Shown here: in pieces, positions 1 through 11,949 of the stretch
Layout of the letters: every line of letters begins with the position of its first letter
Numbering within the stretch: the first letter of the stretch is position 1
NCBI GenBank assembly: GCA_020881915.1
Contig: JAJFPB010000012.1
Location: 248,001-312,000 of the forward strand
Origin: Paramyrothecium sp. XJ0827
Lineage: Eukaryota; Ascomycota; Sordariomycetes; Hypocreales; Stachybotryaceae
DNA: 64,000 bases
Direction: 5' to 3'
The notes under the pieces: generated by a model
Told to the model about the DNA's origin: nothing
The model's database searches: none
Seen by the model: the letters and a program-made list of their open reading frames with translations, nothing else
Translations under genes and position numbers: made by a program

Positions 1-1254
1 GCCGGTCGCAATGGAACTCAGAGCTTGCCAACTTGGCTACCGTTCGAACCGCCATCCGAGGATCCTGACCTCAACAAGAAGCCAACTCGCGAGCACGTCC
101 AACTCCAGCGCCTAGTGGCCCGCTTTCGGGACGAAGCCTTTCTTCGTGACTTCTGGGCCATGGTCGTTCGCGCTACCAGTAACATGGAACCCGCACCGGA
201 CGCCTTCTCCGGCTTCTCCAACGCTCTAATTGGACGACCTCTGGCTCTTGCACATGCGGGCTGGTCCCTGGAACTTGCCGGGCTGCCCCTCAGCACACAG
301 GCTGTGGGTGACAGTCAGACGAGCGAGCCCCTCAGCAACTATGTGTTCAACATTAAAGTCGGGGATGCGTCAAAGGGTTTTGACGGGCTGGTAGGAGTCT
401 TCGACTGCGACGCTGCCCCAGGACAACAAGACCTCGGCTTAGTGTTGGACAAGGTTTATAGCGACTTTGATCATGACCCCCCGAGTCCAATCACATCGCC
501 GCCCGCGCTGCCATCGATGGCGAGCGATGGAAAGCGTGCGGATGATCCCCCAAAGCGGATTCTACCGAGCAAGAAGATTCCTTTGCGCACTTTCTACGTG
601 TCGCCGGAGAATGATGACGCCGATAGGTTCACAGACCTCGAGCCATCCACCTACGTCCGCCGCCGCAACCTAGAGCTCGCCGTTCGCGGCGTACTTCTGG
701 ATCCCTTCTCCCCTATACACGCGTACTCGGGCATCCTGCCGGTGCAGGAGCTGGTGCTGCCGGCGTGGACTTGGCAGCGCGCTCTGGAAAATATGAAAGC
801 CTTCTTCCACCTGGGGCCGCTGGTCGTCACGAAGGATGTTCCGCCCGCGATAGCACCAGGACGGGAACTACGATCCGACACTCCAGTTGTCCTGCCGGAT
901 GTCGATTCCAAAAACGGACTCGGAACTGTGGCGTTGCCCGGCTTGGCGAGTGGTGATTGGGCCTGGTTGCAACCATATTATCCCGCTAGCAAGGGTGCCG
1001 CCGGCGCAGAGGAGGAGGATAGCGACAGCGACGAAACCGATGGCGAATCAAGCGATTGCAGCAGTGTGAGCACGAAGAAAGATGGCATTAAGAAAGACCC
1101 CGATGATTCACTGCGAAAGCCTCTAGAACAGTACACGGCGTTGCCGGTGAAGGCTGGGGATGAGCACGTACGGTATGAGCCGGGTCCCTATACCGCAATC
1201 GAGGGCTATTTGTTGAACGTTGGGAGGAAGGAAGACGAGAATCCGAAGCCTTGA
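1..1254 (+). CDS. C-terminal part of a large conserved fungal protein of unknown function (5' partial)
   Basis: The reading frame is open from the first base of the window to a TGA at 1252-1254, so this is the last ~417 codons of a longer gene. I saw no credible start; the only early initiator would be a TTG at 25. The visible part is globular and followed by an acidic low-complexity stretch (about 1005-1110, rich in E, D and S) and a short C-terminal segment. Recurrent motifs are a GRPLALAHA segment (~230), GVLLDPFSPIHAYSGILPVQ (~690-750) and a GDWAWLQPY segment (~950). I do not recognise the family with certainty. It resembles the end of large bacterial and fungal hypothetical proteins. It lies 1.3 kb upstream of, and in the same orientation as, the MBL-DUF6603 gene, which suggests but does not prove a functional link. 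Confidence 0.7.
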   Translation, partial: AGRNGTQSLPTWLPFEPPSEDPDLNKKPTREHVQLQRLVARFRDEAFLRDFWAMVVRATSNMEPAPDAFSGFSNALIGRPLALAHAGWSLELAGLPLSTQAVGDSQTSEPLSNYVFNIKVGDASKGFDGLVGVFDCDAAPGQQDLGLVLDKVYSDFDHDPPSPITSPPALPSMASDGKRADDPPKRILPSKKIPLRTFYVSPENDDADRFTDLEPSTYVRRRNLELAVRGVLLDPFSPIHAYSGILPVQELVLPAWTWQRALENMKAFFHLGPLVVTKDVPPAIAPGRELRSDTPVVLPDVDSKNGLGTVALPGLASGDWAWLQPYYPASKGAAGAEEEDSDSDETDGESSDCSSVSTKKDGIKKDPDDSLRKPLEQYTALPVKAGDEHVRYEPGPYTAIEGYLLNVGRKEDENPKP

Positions 1255-2544
1255 GGGGCTGTACTTAGACGGGAAGTTGTTGTGGATCCCATCTCAACGC
1301 AGACATTGAAGCAATCGAACCTTTTCGCCGCACTCACCCATGACACAAGACGATGCTTCGAACGACGGCAACCTGGGCTGTGAACATCAATCGATAATGC
1401 CCAAAAGGCTCCAGGGTAAGGGTGGTTCGGCGGCCCCGTTCATGACCACCCCCTGGTGTGGAGGCATCTGCGGAGCCGGGGCTGGTGGGGAGTCCAGGGG
1501 GCGGGCCGAGCCGTGTTCGACTCCATCCATCCCGACAGAGTTAGCCTTCAGCTCACCACCAGTGCCTGGGTATCATGGTCTAGATCCAATATAACCCTAG
1601 AATTATTGGAAATTCGTGACTTCAGGTGGCATCAGACAGACCAAACAGGCCAATTGTTTCAGCCACAGCCAGCTTGGAAGTACTTAGCACCCCATAGCAA
1701 TCACAATACAGCCAGAGGTGCTCTTTTATTCCCTGTCAAATCGTCCGATAGCTAGATAAAAACCCCCGATGCTAGGTCTTATAGCAGCTTGCCGTACTGA
1801 TATTCTCTATTGGCTTAAAAAGCAGGCTCGCTGTTAGCAAGCAGCTTAGTGGCTGAGAAGCGGCGCCCAAGTCACACGTCGATACGATAATTCAGGGGCT
1901 ATGTTGTCGAACACTCCGCCTGCATCACATGCGGGACGACGCGTTCTCTGCGACAGGCCGCAAGCGGTGAGACAACTGAATGGTGAGGAGAGACTGGCTA
2001 TTAGAGAGCCAGACCTATACGGGTATGCTCTGCACATTGGCGTGCGCCATGCCGCAGGGTTCGCAGCTCCGGCGGGCTCTGGGCACCTCGAGTTCGGGGA
2101 TGCTGTGATGCAAGGCTACGACGTGCATGGAGACGGGGACCTGGTCGACCACACATCGGGGTCTAGCCGCCGCGCTATTGCTGCGTGGGCTTGTCACGGC
2201 GCCGGCGCTGATTCCAGATCCGAATCAATCTGCTCTGGTTGTTGAGGTGGTTGGTGTTGACCCTAGCATGCTGCCGTCATTGTCCGAGGGCTGCGACTGT
2301 GCTGGTTTACGGTTTGAGGGGAGGAGGTCCGACAGACACCGTGATGCACTAGCACCTGTGTCTGTGTCCTGCTTCATCCATCTCCGCTGGCCACCGGTCG
2401 CAGTCGTGAAGTCCTTCGGGTTGGAGTTTCAGCGTCGCGTCGTCGCCTTTTAGACCACCAGCACAAGCGTTCGTTGGTTCTCACACTTTCAGTTCTGTAG
2501 CGCCGCATCGGCTGCTCTCCACTTGACCAAGCTCGGCCGTCATC
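1255..2544. other. Intergenic stretch with no supported gene
   Basis: This spacer separates two plus-strand genes. Short open frames exist on both strands (for example 1901-2245 plus), but they overlap one another, have no recognisable motif and no splice context, so I do not call them. The 3' UTR of the upstream gene and the promoter of the MBL-DUF6603 gene must lie here. I see no clear TATA box or repeat. Confidence 0.5.
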
Positions 2545-5500
2545 ATGGACGACAAAAAGTGCGGAGTTGCTTCGTACTTCGTCAATGTGGGACAAGGCGA
2601 TGGCATCATTCTGCTCATGTTCACGGCCTCCACGGTAACCGGCGCCAAGAAAGTTGAGCGAGCCATCCTTATGGACGGCGGGCCAGATCCCTCAAAGAAG
2701 GGTGTTTGGGACGACGAGGGCGAACCACACGAAAATATGCCGCTGCCACCCAAGACGCCTAACCCCAACATCGGCCGAGCCATCAGGGACATCGAAAGAG
2801 ACTTTGAGTGTCAGGGCGACCCGGATAAGCCAGGAGACCGCAAGCGTCTGCTCTTCGATGGGCTTCTTGTCACGCACTGGGACAAGGACCACGCCAGGGG
2901 CGTCATGTGGTACCTCCTGCAAGACATGATAAGCAACCGGGTCCTCGACAAGCTTAGCCGCGCGCACTACGACGACGAAAAAAATGACGAGCCGAAGTCG
3001 TACTTCTATGCGCCGACTTGGAAGGATACCAAAACCTGGGACAAGGTCTACGACAAGAACTTCTCGACCAGCATTGCTGGCAATGGGAAGCTAGGTGAAA
3101 ATGTCGATGCAATGCTTCAGATCAAGCTGGAGGCAGACAAGCTGCACCCGGATCCCGAAACGTTCAGGAAGCTTCTCAAGATGCGAGTGGGCACGGAATG
3201 GCTGATTGGGCGCAATCTCTTTGCCAAGGACGACACAAATGCTTCCCCGGCCGATCGATCGAACTGCGAGAGCCTCGAAAAGCTCCTCGAAACGGTGAAG
3301 CCCACCTACACAGATGTCACTGCCACGGGAAGGGCCCCGGCGTTGTATTGCGTTGCGCTGAACCAAATGGTGATCCACAGTGGCTTCAAGCCAACAATAA
3401 CCGACAAGAATGCCGAGAGCATCTGCTCCCTTGTGGTCTGGTCCGGGCTTGACAACAACGACAAGCCCACAAATGTCTCGGTTTCTCACTACCTGGGTGG
3501 CGACACGTACAGCAACGTCGAGTTGGGTATCTACGAGTGGATGAAATACCTCCCGAGCAACGACAAGTCGGTACCTGTGGTAAAGCTTAGCCATCATGGC
3601 GCTACCTCCTCGAACCCAGACACGTTGTGGGAGTCGCTGAAGCCCATATTTGTTGTTGGCAGTTCGGGCAGCGGGAACGCACACGGCCATCCACGTAAGC
3701 AGGAACCACTTCTATGCCCCTCCTCTCCCAGCACCGACAGGTTGGATGCGTGCTAACATGGAGATGGCACTCAGGATGGGAGATCATCACTCGCATGTAC
3801 ACCAGATATATGTACAACATCACCTCCCAGCGCTACTTGGCCGAGGAGCCATTTCTCTTGACGAACTGGCCGATTTTTCTCGGGAATGCATGGTTCGACA
3901 TTCCTGAACAATCACGACCCAACATCAAGGCCTTCTACTGCCGCGTGCTTATGGGTATGTACACAGCGTGGATGCAGGCCACAACCCATCGAAACAAGCA
4001 GCACAACAAACCAATTCCGCTCTGGGATGTCATTCGCAGTCTTGCTGCTGAGCTGGAAGGGGAAATTCCGAGGAGCTATGACCCCACCAATGCTCAAAAG
4101 AAGGTGCTTTGGGCATGGCTAAGAGAGTCCGCAGTCCCTGAGTTGAGTCGTTCCGATGAGGCATATTTCTGCTGGCCCGTTGTCTACATGTTCACTTGGA
4201 TGCTTGGTGGGGTGGACACTGAGCCGAGTCCAGACAATCCCTCTTGTAATGTGGTGGCTTACGTGTGCGAAAGTGGGAAGACGGAGTATTTACGCTGGAA
4301 TCGTCTGACGGACGCGGCCTACGCACAGGAGATCCCCACGCGGTCTTGGAAAGGGGGCTTTGGGAGCCGGGAAAGTGCCGGAGGCCGATCCCACAGGAGG
4401 CACCTCTCTCAGTTTTCCACGTCCAGCTGGGACGCTGTTTCGCCAGCGACCAGTAGTGATGATGAATGCGAAGTTGACAGCGGCGATGAAGAAGAGGGAA
4501 GCTGGAAGCTGATTCCCACCATCGTTCACTCACCAGCAGCACCCCGACCGTCGACAAGGATCTTCCAGGATGCGTTTCCGTTCGTGGATGCCAACAGCTT
4601 TGTTCTGGTGCCAGAAGGTCTCCCCAAGGACGTCGCTCCGACGCCCGACGCGACGATCCCGACCGTCAGCCCGCTCAACCTCTTTGTCCGAAATCTCGCA
4701 GGCTGCTGTCTGCAGCTCAGCCAATCACCATCACCGCCGGCTTCGCCACCGGGAACAGTCGTGCCGGTGCCGCTGGCCGAGGTGGATGTCCTGCAAGACT
4801 GGCTTCGCAACGTGTTCCGGGTTGCCGCTCAGTCCATCACAGCGCGCTTTGAGCCGACGACATGGCCGCTCAAGGGGTCAGCGAGCGCCAACATTGACTT
4901 CTCGGTGGCCCTGGATGAGCGTCTCAGCTTCCAGGTGGACTCCCGCACGGCGACGGATATCCTTGGGCTAACTCCAGCAAACATTGACACCATGATCTCT
5001 CGTTCGCTGGTGTTCCCAAAGGGCATCTCCTTCAACCCGAAGAAGACGGGCATGGGTTGCAAACGGGGCTCTGTTGCCATGCGGAAAGCTGGTGACGACG
5101 TCTGGACCCTGTCGGATGTTGCTCGTCTCGCGGGCGTAGAACACCCGATCACCAAGGCCCTCGGGCCCCTGCCGCTCCAGCCAAATGCCAAAGGGCGCAA
5201 CATGCTCTGGTACACGGCAAATGCGTCCAAAACCACGACGCTTCGCCTGGAGTTTGCGTTGACGGACGACGCGCGCAACACCTTCTCGGGCTGGCTTGGC
5301 GCCCCCCAGAAGAAATTACAGCTCTCGAACGTCTTCGTTGTGCTGAAGAATACCGTGGTCTGTCGCTACACGGCCACGAGCGATATCGCCATTCCACGTG
5401 GTGAGATCGTTTTCCGGCTCGATCTCAAGCTTGGCAGTGTTGCTTTCTCGGCCATCGTGTCGTTCGGCCTGGATGAGGTGACGCTGCGCCTCCAGCGGGA

Positions 5501-8500
5501 CAAGGGAATGGACGGGAGTTTCACGCTTGGAGATGCGGTGGATTGGGTGGGGAAAACTCTTGGTCTACGGGGCATGGACGAGTGCGACTCTCTCCTGCGA
5601 CAAGCGGGGGAGTTTCTCAAGGCTGTAAAGCCCAGAGCGTTGGAGTTCGGATTTGCATTCGGTGCGGACGGTGGTTTGGGGGGTATTCGGCGCATGGCGG
5701 CAACCATCCAAGTGGAGTTGAGTGCTGGGAAGACACACCCTGATGATCGCATCGTCTTCTTTCTGACCTTTGCTTGGACGCCTCGTGGCGGAGCTTCCTT
5801 TCGGGGTAGCCTTTGGAGCGGTATGTTCTTGTCCCCATCTTCTGACTGACGATTCTCTCCCCCGTTCACCGCCAGCTGACCGCTTGATGGATAGCTCCAT
5901 TGGCCACCCCCATCTCTGGACACCGCACAGGCTTGCCGTCTTGGGAACCCTGGTCGGAAATCCTCCCAGATGTTTCCGGCAAAGTCCTCGACTACGTCGA
6001 CCTCAAGACACTGTGTGGGTTACAATCTCTGCCCAAAGGGATCCCAACACAAATCCGGATTGCCGAGTTCTCGCTTGACAAAGCCGGCATGGAGGTTCAT
6101 GGAATGTTGGTTTGCGATGACTCGGAAGACAAGGATCCGAAGGATGTGCCCAGAGTCTCACTCGGACTCGTTGATGTCAGGGCCGGCATCCAGTGGAACA
6201 AATCCGAGTCGGTCCGTCTTGTTAGCACATCCTTCAGCTTCAGTCTCGGAGTGGAGGTCCTCCTACATGCTGCGGAGCCCAAAGTGACAACGGGTTCGAC
6301 GACACCACTCGCGCCTGCAACCTTGATTGGGGGTATCTCATACGGCGACGGGGCATGGAAGCTCAGAGCTGGCGTCCGGTCCCTCACGGGTGCACACCTT
6401 GCATCTTTCTTTCCTCAAGGGGCCACCCGCGACGCTGCGATGGAGATGCTCCAGCACTTTTCCATGGAGACTTTGGACGTGCGCTACGAGTACGATGGAG
6501 GGAGCAGCCCCCCGTCACAGGAGGCCGCCGCCAAGTTCTTCTCCATCAGCGGGCTGCTGAACATTGGTCAGCTTCAGCTCCAAATCAACTTTTTCAACAA
6601 AGGAAAAGGCGACTGGGAGTTCGGTGCCGCCCTCAACCCCAAACTCGGCGGTGTTGGGAACGCACCAACGACCGTTGGTGACCTGCTTCAGGGGTTGCTG
6701 GGAGATGGCAACACTGACCCGCTGCCATTCGTTCCTGGCGAGGTAAAGAATATCCCGATCCTAAAGCCGCAAGGAGACGATCTCCTGAGCTTCAAGTGCA
6801 AGATGATGAAGCTTCCGGAGCAGAAAAAGGCTGGCGCGAAGAGAAGCAGGAAGGCCAAGCACCGACCAACGACGGACTCAGGAGCAAGGGCGGGAACCCA
6901 CGCGTCAGAGGCGCCGAACACTCAGCTCCTCGTCCTTGTTGTCTCAGTGCACCTTTCCAGCATCAGCCTGACATTCATCCAGTGGCGAGATCCGGCTTGG
7001 CCTCCGAGCGTGCCATCTAAGCGCATCATCAAGGTTACGGTGGACCAGGTCGGGCCGTTCCAGGCTCCGCTCGTGGGTGAGCTCAAGTCGCCATTCGATC
7101 AGCTCGTGTATATGTGGGTGTCAGACAAGACCACTGAGAACCTACCTGCCCAGGCCTTAGGCAACACTGCCGGTGGCCAATCGGTTGATGGTGATGGCAC
7201 AGGCTAGCAGCCCTCTGGCGGTGTCACCAAGAGGGAGTTCGACGCCCTGACAACCGCCACCGTGAAGCCCGCCGATAGTCTATTTTTCAAGGCCAACAAG
7301 GAAAAATATTCCGACGCCGACACAGTCATTGCCCCGGGCTCCCACTTCATGGTGGTTGCAAAGAATAGTAAGGGGGTATCGACCGCTGTGCTCGACTACG
7401 TCTTCGCGCGTCCCAAACCGCGCCAGAAGTCACTCGGGAGAGGGCCGTCACTCCGTAACAGCGGGAGAAACGAGGCCGATGAGAACCCCAACAAGGATCC
7501 GGCCAAAGCACCGTACAACAAGTCGCTGGGTCCATTGACGATCGAGAACGTGGGACTCCAGTATGACAAGGACACCAACCGTCTAGGAATCGTATTAGAC
7601 GCCACCTTCCTGCTGGGACCCATTGGCCTTGCTCTGCTCGGTTTCAGCTTGAGCTGTAAGCTGCAGTCCTCGTCGTCGTCGTTGGCCCTGAGACACCCGA
7701 TGCAATCCACGAGGCTCCTGCGTGATGCCGCAGCGGCGGAGGATACGTCGGGTGATGAACTTCAACGCCAGAGCCTGCCAGTCTCAGACTTCAAGGTCGG
7801 TTTGGCAGGTCTCATCGTGTCCTTTGACAAGGATCCGTTGACCATTGCCGGAGGGTTTATGTACACGACCGTCGACGGTGCAGACTACTACGCCGGAGGA
7901 CTGATCTTCAAGTTCAAGCCTTGGATGATTATGGCTGCCGGCGTCTACGGTCAGGTACCCCGCCCAAACAACCCCAAGGCGCTCTCCTGCGGGGACTCGG
8001 AGATGATCTGTGATGACAGCAGCGGGGACGAGAGCTGGGACGAATCGGCGGTTGGTGAATCTTGCTTGATCGATGATCGCCTTGGCCTTCGAGACAATGG
8101 CTCATTCACCATGCTCTTCGTCATTTTCAAACTAGAGGGCCCGCTCTTTTCGGTCGGCTTTGCCGATATCTCGGGCCTGACGGGGGGCGTCGGCGTGAAC
8201 TCGGACGTCCGGTTGCCGACAGCAGAAACCGTGCTCAGCTTCCCGTTCGTGCGGAAGGACGGCGCCGACACCAAGAGTGGCCCCATTGCCGCCCTCAAGT
8301 CGCTCCTCTACCCAGACAAGAGCCAGGGGCCGCCGTGGTTCACAGCCCGGGAGGGATCGTTCTGGGTCGCCGCAGGGTGCAAGGTCACGGCCTTCACGAT
8401 GCTGGACGTTGATGCCGTCCTCGTCCTCCAGCTCAATCCCGACGTGCAGATCGGAATCTACGGTGTGGCAACCATGGATGTGCCATCCCTGGCTGCGCCC

Positions 8501-10298
8501 GTCAAGTTCGCCCATGTCGAGCTCGGGATCGCCTGCACCCTGGATGTAGGTGCAGGTGCATTTCGGCTCGACGCCCAGCTCTCGCCCCGGTCGTTCGTGC
8601 TGCATGAAAGCTGTCACCTCACTGGAGGCATTGCCTTGTACGCGTGGTTTGGTGGGACGAAATCTGCTCGGGACGATCCCAACCGGCCCTCGAATGGCGA
8701 CTTCGTCCTGACGATCGGAGGATACCACCAGGCCTTCGTTCGCCCACCGCAATACCCAAACCCACCGCGTCTGGGGATCTCATGGGCGTTGGGCAGCGCG
8801 TTGAAGATAACAGGCGAGGCGTACTTTGCCGTCAACCCTCGAGTATGCATGGGCGGCGGTCGACTGCACGCGTCGCTTTCGGCGGGACCGCTGGGTGCGT
8901 GGTTCGACGCATTTATCGACTTCCTCATCAACTTCCGGCCGTTCCATTTCAGCGCGGGAGGTGGAATCGCTGTTGGTGTGCGGTTCAGTCTGGATCTGTG
9001 GCTCGTGACCATCAGGATATCGGCCGAGATCAGTGCCACGCTGGCTGTGATGGGCCCTCCCATGGCCGGGACGGTTCACGTCGACTTCTGGGTGTTCGGA
9101 TTCGATATCAACTTTGGCGATCTTGACTCTGCTCGACAACAGGATACGCTCCTCTCGGTGACCGCCTTCAGAGATCTTGCAATCAAATCCGGCGGAGGCA
9201 GCGGGAAGGGGCAGGGCATCCCGCTAGAGTGGGTATCCGGGAAGGTCGCCGAGAAGCCCGAGACGACGAAACCGTTCCAGTTCAACTGCGATACTGGGCT
9301 GATTCCCAATAACAGTGTTCCTGGGACGTCATCGGCCACGTCGTTCCCAGAAGTCGCTGCTTGGCATGCTCCGCTGCCCGACGGCACATGGATTGTCCGG
9401 GGTGCAGCGTTCAGCTGCACCATCAGCCTCGGATTTGCAGCGACCGCCGCGACGCTTCATGACGAGCGGCCAACTGTCAAGGTGCCACCCAAAGATGTAG
9501 AGATTCCTGAAGCGCAACAGCAGATATTCGCAAGGCCGATGCAGCTGAGGGAGCCGCTTCGTTCCCCAGTGACCATCACCATCACCAAACCCAAGACTGA
9601 CAAACCGTCTGCGCAGGGTAATGAGCGGACTGACAAAGAATGGGGCATCCAGCCAGTTCTCAAGGCTGTTCCGCAGTCTATTTGGGGGCAATGTAAGTGC
9701 CGCTCCTTTGATGCCGCGCCGTCGAGGAGCATCCTAAGCTGACTTACTCCCTTCACCAGACTCCCCATCAGAAGACCCCGCTGTTTCCGGGAACGGCATC
9801 AATACTCTTCTTGATGGTCGCAAGCCTGGCTCCATCGCCGCTGTCATGGGCTTCACCATAACTCCGCCGCTCCCATTCAAGTCGCGAGACACCTTGCCCG
9901 AGATCAACATGCAGCGAGACATGCTGCAGTCGGTCAATACAGACGGTTACGCCTTTCCTCCCGACGTAACGAAGGAGTCTGCCGCAGCATGGGATCCACG
10001 TCCTCTGACAGAAGAGGAAAAGGACAAGGCGACGAGGGGCAAGAGGTGGGACAATGCGGTGGAGGCGTGGAAAGCGGATGGGCGGAGGGAGGGCGCGAAG
10101 AAGAGGACGTCCAAGGTGAGAGCGAGAAAAGACGGACGCGTTGACCTCCCGCTGTCTCACAGCGAGAAGGTGGTGAAAGCTTGGGCAACACGGCTGCGGT
10201 TCCCAGAAGGCGGGCTGACGGGAAGAAAACCGGTGGCGCTCATTGCTCGGTTTGACGACATGATTCCCGCTGCGCCGGCCATCAGCGTTGGTGTCTGA
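2545..10298 (+). CDS. Giant fusion protein: metallo-beta-lactamase fold (ComEC/Rec2-like) plus DUF6603-like region
   Basis: Four exons join in frame: 2545-3694, 3775-5820, 5895-9692 and 9760-10298. Introns are 80, 74 and 67 nt, with donors GTAAGC, GTATGT and GTAAGT and CTAAC/CTGAC-like branch sites. The product is about 2,510 aa apart from one in-frame TAG (7205). The N-terminus is a metallo-beta-lactamase fold: VGQGDG (~15), MDGGP (~43), THWDKDHARG (~110-119, an HxDxDH metal motif), SHHGATSSN (~350) and HGHPR at the first splice junction. This is the layout of ComEC-type MBL proteins. An acidic linker lies near residue 606. From ~650 onward, long beta-rich repeats resemble the DUF6603 family, including DQLVYMWV, PGSHFMVV, LDYVFARP and the late GTVHVDFWVFGFDINFGD segment. 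The C-terminus is basic and disordered. The function of DUF6603 is not known to me. Fold assignment is firm for the MBL part, moderate for DUF6603. Confidence 0.8.
7205..7207 (+). other. In-frame TAG inside the MBL-DUF6603 gene (nonsense codon or hidden short intron)
   Basis: The frame is open on both sides of this single TAG (codon 1503), and typical family-like sequence continues downstream (GGVTKREFDAL, then PGSHFMVV). An intron could remove it, for example from a GTGTCA donor at 7118 to the TAG at 7207 (90 nt, frame-neutral), but the donor is weak and I see no good branch site. A CAG-to-TAG transition, which RIP-like C-to-T change could cause, is the alternative. If it is real and unspliced, the protein would lose its last ~1,000 residues. 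Confidence 0.8.
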
Positions 10299-10917
10299 GA
10301 CTCCAACGCTATGTGCCCTGCTCTTCTGTAGTTTTTCTCCGGCCTCTAATCCTGTCTAATCTTTAAATACAGGACACTTTAACTCCGAATGCCTGTTACT
10401 TATGATTTGCGGTACCAAGTCGTCACCTTGATTCTAGCAGATACTGTAGCTACCCACAGTCTATGAGGATATTCACAGGGCTAACAATGTGTTTGAAGAG
10501 ATGATTAGGCCAGCCAACCACGAACCACGACTGCATGGTAAGAAGCTTGAGCAGGGGTAGCAGGTCGTCGGAAACAAAGAGAAAGCCACGTGAAGCACGA
10601 TGTCGGCTGCCAAGAAGCTTGTGTCGTTTTATCGTGCTGTACGTCCCACGAAGCTCATAGAGGGTCGGGAGCCAGTCGGCGATGGCGACGATCGTTGGCG
10701 GGCACGTAGGGCAGGGTGAGTCCATCGTGTACAAGTCCAACGAAAAAGCAGTCTGCACCAGGCGATCGGGGAAGTGCTGGTCATGTGCGGCGACGGCTGC
10801 GAGGGCTGTGGCAGCGGTGCTGGCAACAACCGTTGGCAACGGGTGCTTGCAGACAAACGGCTGCCGTGTTTTCGAAGCAGTGCTCAAATTTTCATCTCAA
10901 CACCAAACACCTTCACG
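10299..10917. other. Spacer; one doubtful minus-strand ORF
   Basis: This lies between the giant fusion gene and the next plus-strand gene. A 145-codon open frame on the minus strand (10450-10887) starts at an ATG and reads smoothly, but it has no motif I recognise and overlaps the likely promoter of the downstream gene. I leave it uncalled. Confidence 0.35.
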
Positions 10918-11949
10918 ATGGAGAATCTCACCCTCGCTCTCCCACGCGTCCGCCTCCGGTCTCGCCGCCTCGCCCGATCGCACGTCGTGGCCGTGGCCGT
11001 GGCCGTCCCCGGAAGACAGGGTACAGAGGCACGAACCAAGGAGGACGAGACAGTCGGCCCAGGAACACTCCCGACGACGATGGCCCCGGCGAGGCCGTCG
11101 AGATCGCCACATCCCCCGGCTCCTCTCGCCCAGTCTGTCCTCCTGACTCTCCACGTCCCTTCTTCCCTCACGCCGTGGCACCCCAAAGCCCCAGCGGGAT
11201 GAAGCTCGGGGATGAAGGAGACGACGGCCTGTTGCCCACGAACTTCGAGTTCGCAGGCACCCCGACGCGTCGAAAGCAACCGGGGCGCGAGCCGACCGAG
11301 CCTGAAGAACCGAACAGACCTTTGAAGCGAGCACAAACGGGCCCAGTGCCCGGGCAGCCTTTTCTCTCGCAGCCGATGCTGATGGGCTTTGAGGAGCGAT
11401 CGACGACAACGCGCACAAGCGACGCCGAGGACAAGTCTAACGGTGGCAGTCACCTGAAGAGTCCTACAGATTCGCAGGCAGACAAACGCCAAAACCAGGG
11501 ACAGTCAACCGGAGGCTCCGATGCTGTGGCTCGATTACCTAGGTCGGAACCGGTTATCGTCAATAACATCAACCCAGACTTTGTCAACCTAGACTTTTCC
11601 AATGGCCCACTCCAGGTCATGGCTCCCTCCATGGGCCTGGCCGAGAGCAACGCGATGTTGCCCAACGATCCAATGCGGCCAAAAATTTACGTCTTTCACG
11701 GGAACCTAGAGACCATCGGACAGAATGTGCAGAGAATCGTGCGCGATTCCGGCGAGAGCAGCTTCGTCGGCATCATGATGCCCTCGGGGCCTGCTCCACG
11801 AAGCACCACTGCGAACCCGCCACTATTCTCGCAAGAGGAAGGTTCTCGAGACGGAAGACGATGATGCCTATTGCCAGGTCGTCGTCGTGCGAGCTACTGA
11901 GGGCAATATGGCTGCCCACGATGAGATGGATGTTGACCACGCCATTTGA
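10918..11949 (+). CDS. Disordered basic protein, possibly with an AT-hook; boundaries uncertain
   Basis: The main open frame (about 10716-11864) has an RGRGRGRPRKTGYRG stretch (~11000-11045) that matches the AT-hook core GRPRK, a minor-groove DNA-binding motif. It is followed by Pro/Ser/Glu-rich disordered sequence and a more ordered tail (~11560-11765, with IVNNINPDFVNLDF and KIYVFHGN). That frame has no ATG before 11199. An ATG at 10918 is in another frame and would need a splice or frameshift. Downstream, another frame (11836-11949) reads like a natural C-terminus (RKVLETEDDDAY to a TGA). A weak GTCGGC..AAG intron at 11766-11835 would join it in phase. The conservative product is 11199 to the tail. 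It is co-oriented with the fusion gene and may share its regulation; a nuclear role is inferred only from the AT-hook. Confidence 0.4.

Noticed and set aside
1901..2245. 114-codon plus-strand ORF in the first intergenic region
   Set aside because: It overlaps open frames on the other strand and has no motif; probably a chance frame in GC-rich DNA.
10884..11492. 202-codon minus-strand ORF opposite the AT-hook-like gene
   Set aside because: It is Arg-rich and low-complexity, an antisense shadow of GC-rich coding sequence.
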